From positions 1-6,013 of the forward strand of contig JAITCJ010000091.1 in assembly GCA_031283145.1 (NCBI GenBank): a stretch of 6,013 bases of DNA, in the 5' to 3' direction. Both the position numbers and the translations under genes were made by a program. Source of the stretch: Holophagales bacterium (GTDB taxonomy: Bacteria > Acidobacteriota > Holophagae > Holophagales > Holophagaceae). Positions 5,946 to 6,013 of this stretch are shown piece after piece (within the stretch, counting starts at the first letter, position 1; each line of letters starts with the position of its first letter). Below the pieces are notes generated by a model that was not told the DNA's origin, ran no database searches, and saw only the letters and a program-made list of their open reading frames with translations.

Positions 5946-5980
5946 AAAAAATTTTTTTCAAACTTTTTTTCAAAAAATTT
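5946..5980. other. Phased A/T tracts with direct and inverted repeats
   Basis: The 11-mer TTTTTTTCAAA occurs at 5952-5962 and 5964-5974, a 12-bp period. AAATTTTTT (5949-5957) is inverted as AAAAAATTT (5972-5980), and another T6 run follows at 5987-5992. Tracts spaced near one helical turn predict intrinsically bent DNA. It lies about 160-200 bp upstream of the presumed operon start. Confidence 0.5.
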
Positions 5981-5995
5981 AGGAACTTTTTTCCT
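5981..5995 (-). terminator. Weak terminator-like hairpin at the right edge
   Basis: AGGAA (5981-5985) pairs with TTCCT (5991-5995) around CTTTT. On the minus strand it is followed by AAATTTTTT, so it could end a transcript coming from a gene beyond the right edge. The stem is only five pairs and AT-rich, so support is weak. Confidence 0.25.
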
Positions 5996-6013
5996 GATTT
6001 TGCAAACGTTGAT

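Larger units (their letters stand above)
5698..6013. other. Operon leader and upstream gene-free region
   Basis: No supported gene lies in these 316 nt. The part next to the operon should hold its promoter and a 5' leader of roughly 80 nt, including a small hairpin CGTTA-GGCT-TAACG (5738-5751). Further out are a long palindrome (5804-5845), an unremarkable stretch (5846-5940), and a strongly A/T-rich block (5946-5992). Plus-strand open frames here run through the palindrome, have no ribosome binding site and show no protein-like composition. Confidence 0.6.

Noticed and set aside
5728..5982. Plus-strand open frames upstream of the operon.
   Set aside because: They run through the 5804-5845 palindrome and A/T tracts, have no good ribosome binding site, and their composition matches translated non-coding DNA.
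5993..6011. Possible partial copy of the 27-47 hairpin arm at the right edge (shared CCTGATTTT).
   Set aside because: Only nine bases match exactly before the sequences diverge, and the window ends before a second arm could be seen.

Overview
The window suggests a Gram-negative bacterium with an outer membrane. All four credible genes lie on the minus strand and each begins with a signal peptide. Three of them end in the C-terminal phenylalanine typical of outer-membrane beta-barrels. Base composition of the genes is balanced (about half G+C), and the intergenic DNA swings between AT-rich tracts and GC-rich hairpins. An Oar-type TonB-dependent receptor with an N-terminal carboxypeptidase-regulatory-like domain, beside small barrel proteins, fits Acidobacteriota (Holophagae-like) best. 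That placement is a low-confidence inference from protein style, and no phylogenetic marker is present.

Layout, read in the direction of transcription (right to left). Bases 6013-5698 are a gene-free leader with phased A/T tracts, a long palindrome (5804-5845) and a possible extended -10 promoter. A tight three-gene operon follows: a 247-aa outer-membrane barrel protein (5697-4954), a 1057-aa Oar-like TonB-dependent receptor (4925-1752) and a 215-aa outer-membrane barrel protein (1720-1073). The gaps are 28 and 31 nt, and each gene has its own Shine-Dalgarno sequence. The operon ends in a 14-bp-arm palindrome 11 nt past the last stop. Next comes a 381-nt intergenic region full of inverted and direct repeats. 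The last gene encodes a 172-aa secreted protein of unknown function (691-173) with a strong ribosome binding site. It is followed by four nearly contiguous stem-loops (161-5), the last of which looks like a bidirectional intrinsic terminator.

The operon probably makes an outer-membrane uptake or secretion unit: a large TonB-powered gated channel plus two small accessory barrels. The two small barrels look like distant paralogues of each other. The substrate cannot be read from sequence, and TonB, ExbB and ExbD must be encoded elsewhere.

The least ordinary feature is the intergenic DNA. One palindrome, with arms reading ATAGCAGTTCAAC, occurs twice, each time exactly 11 nt after a stop codon, with different loops. 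Other unrelated palindromes are packed around it. This suggests a genome-wide family of 3'-end hairpins or small mobile palindromes. I see no defence system, phage, CRISPR, transposase, tRNA or rRNA in the window.
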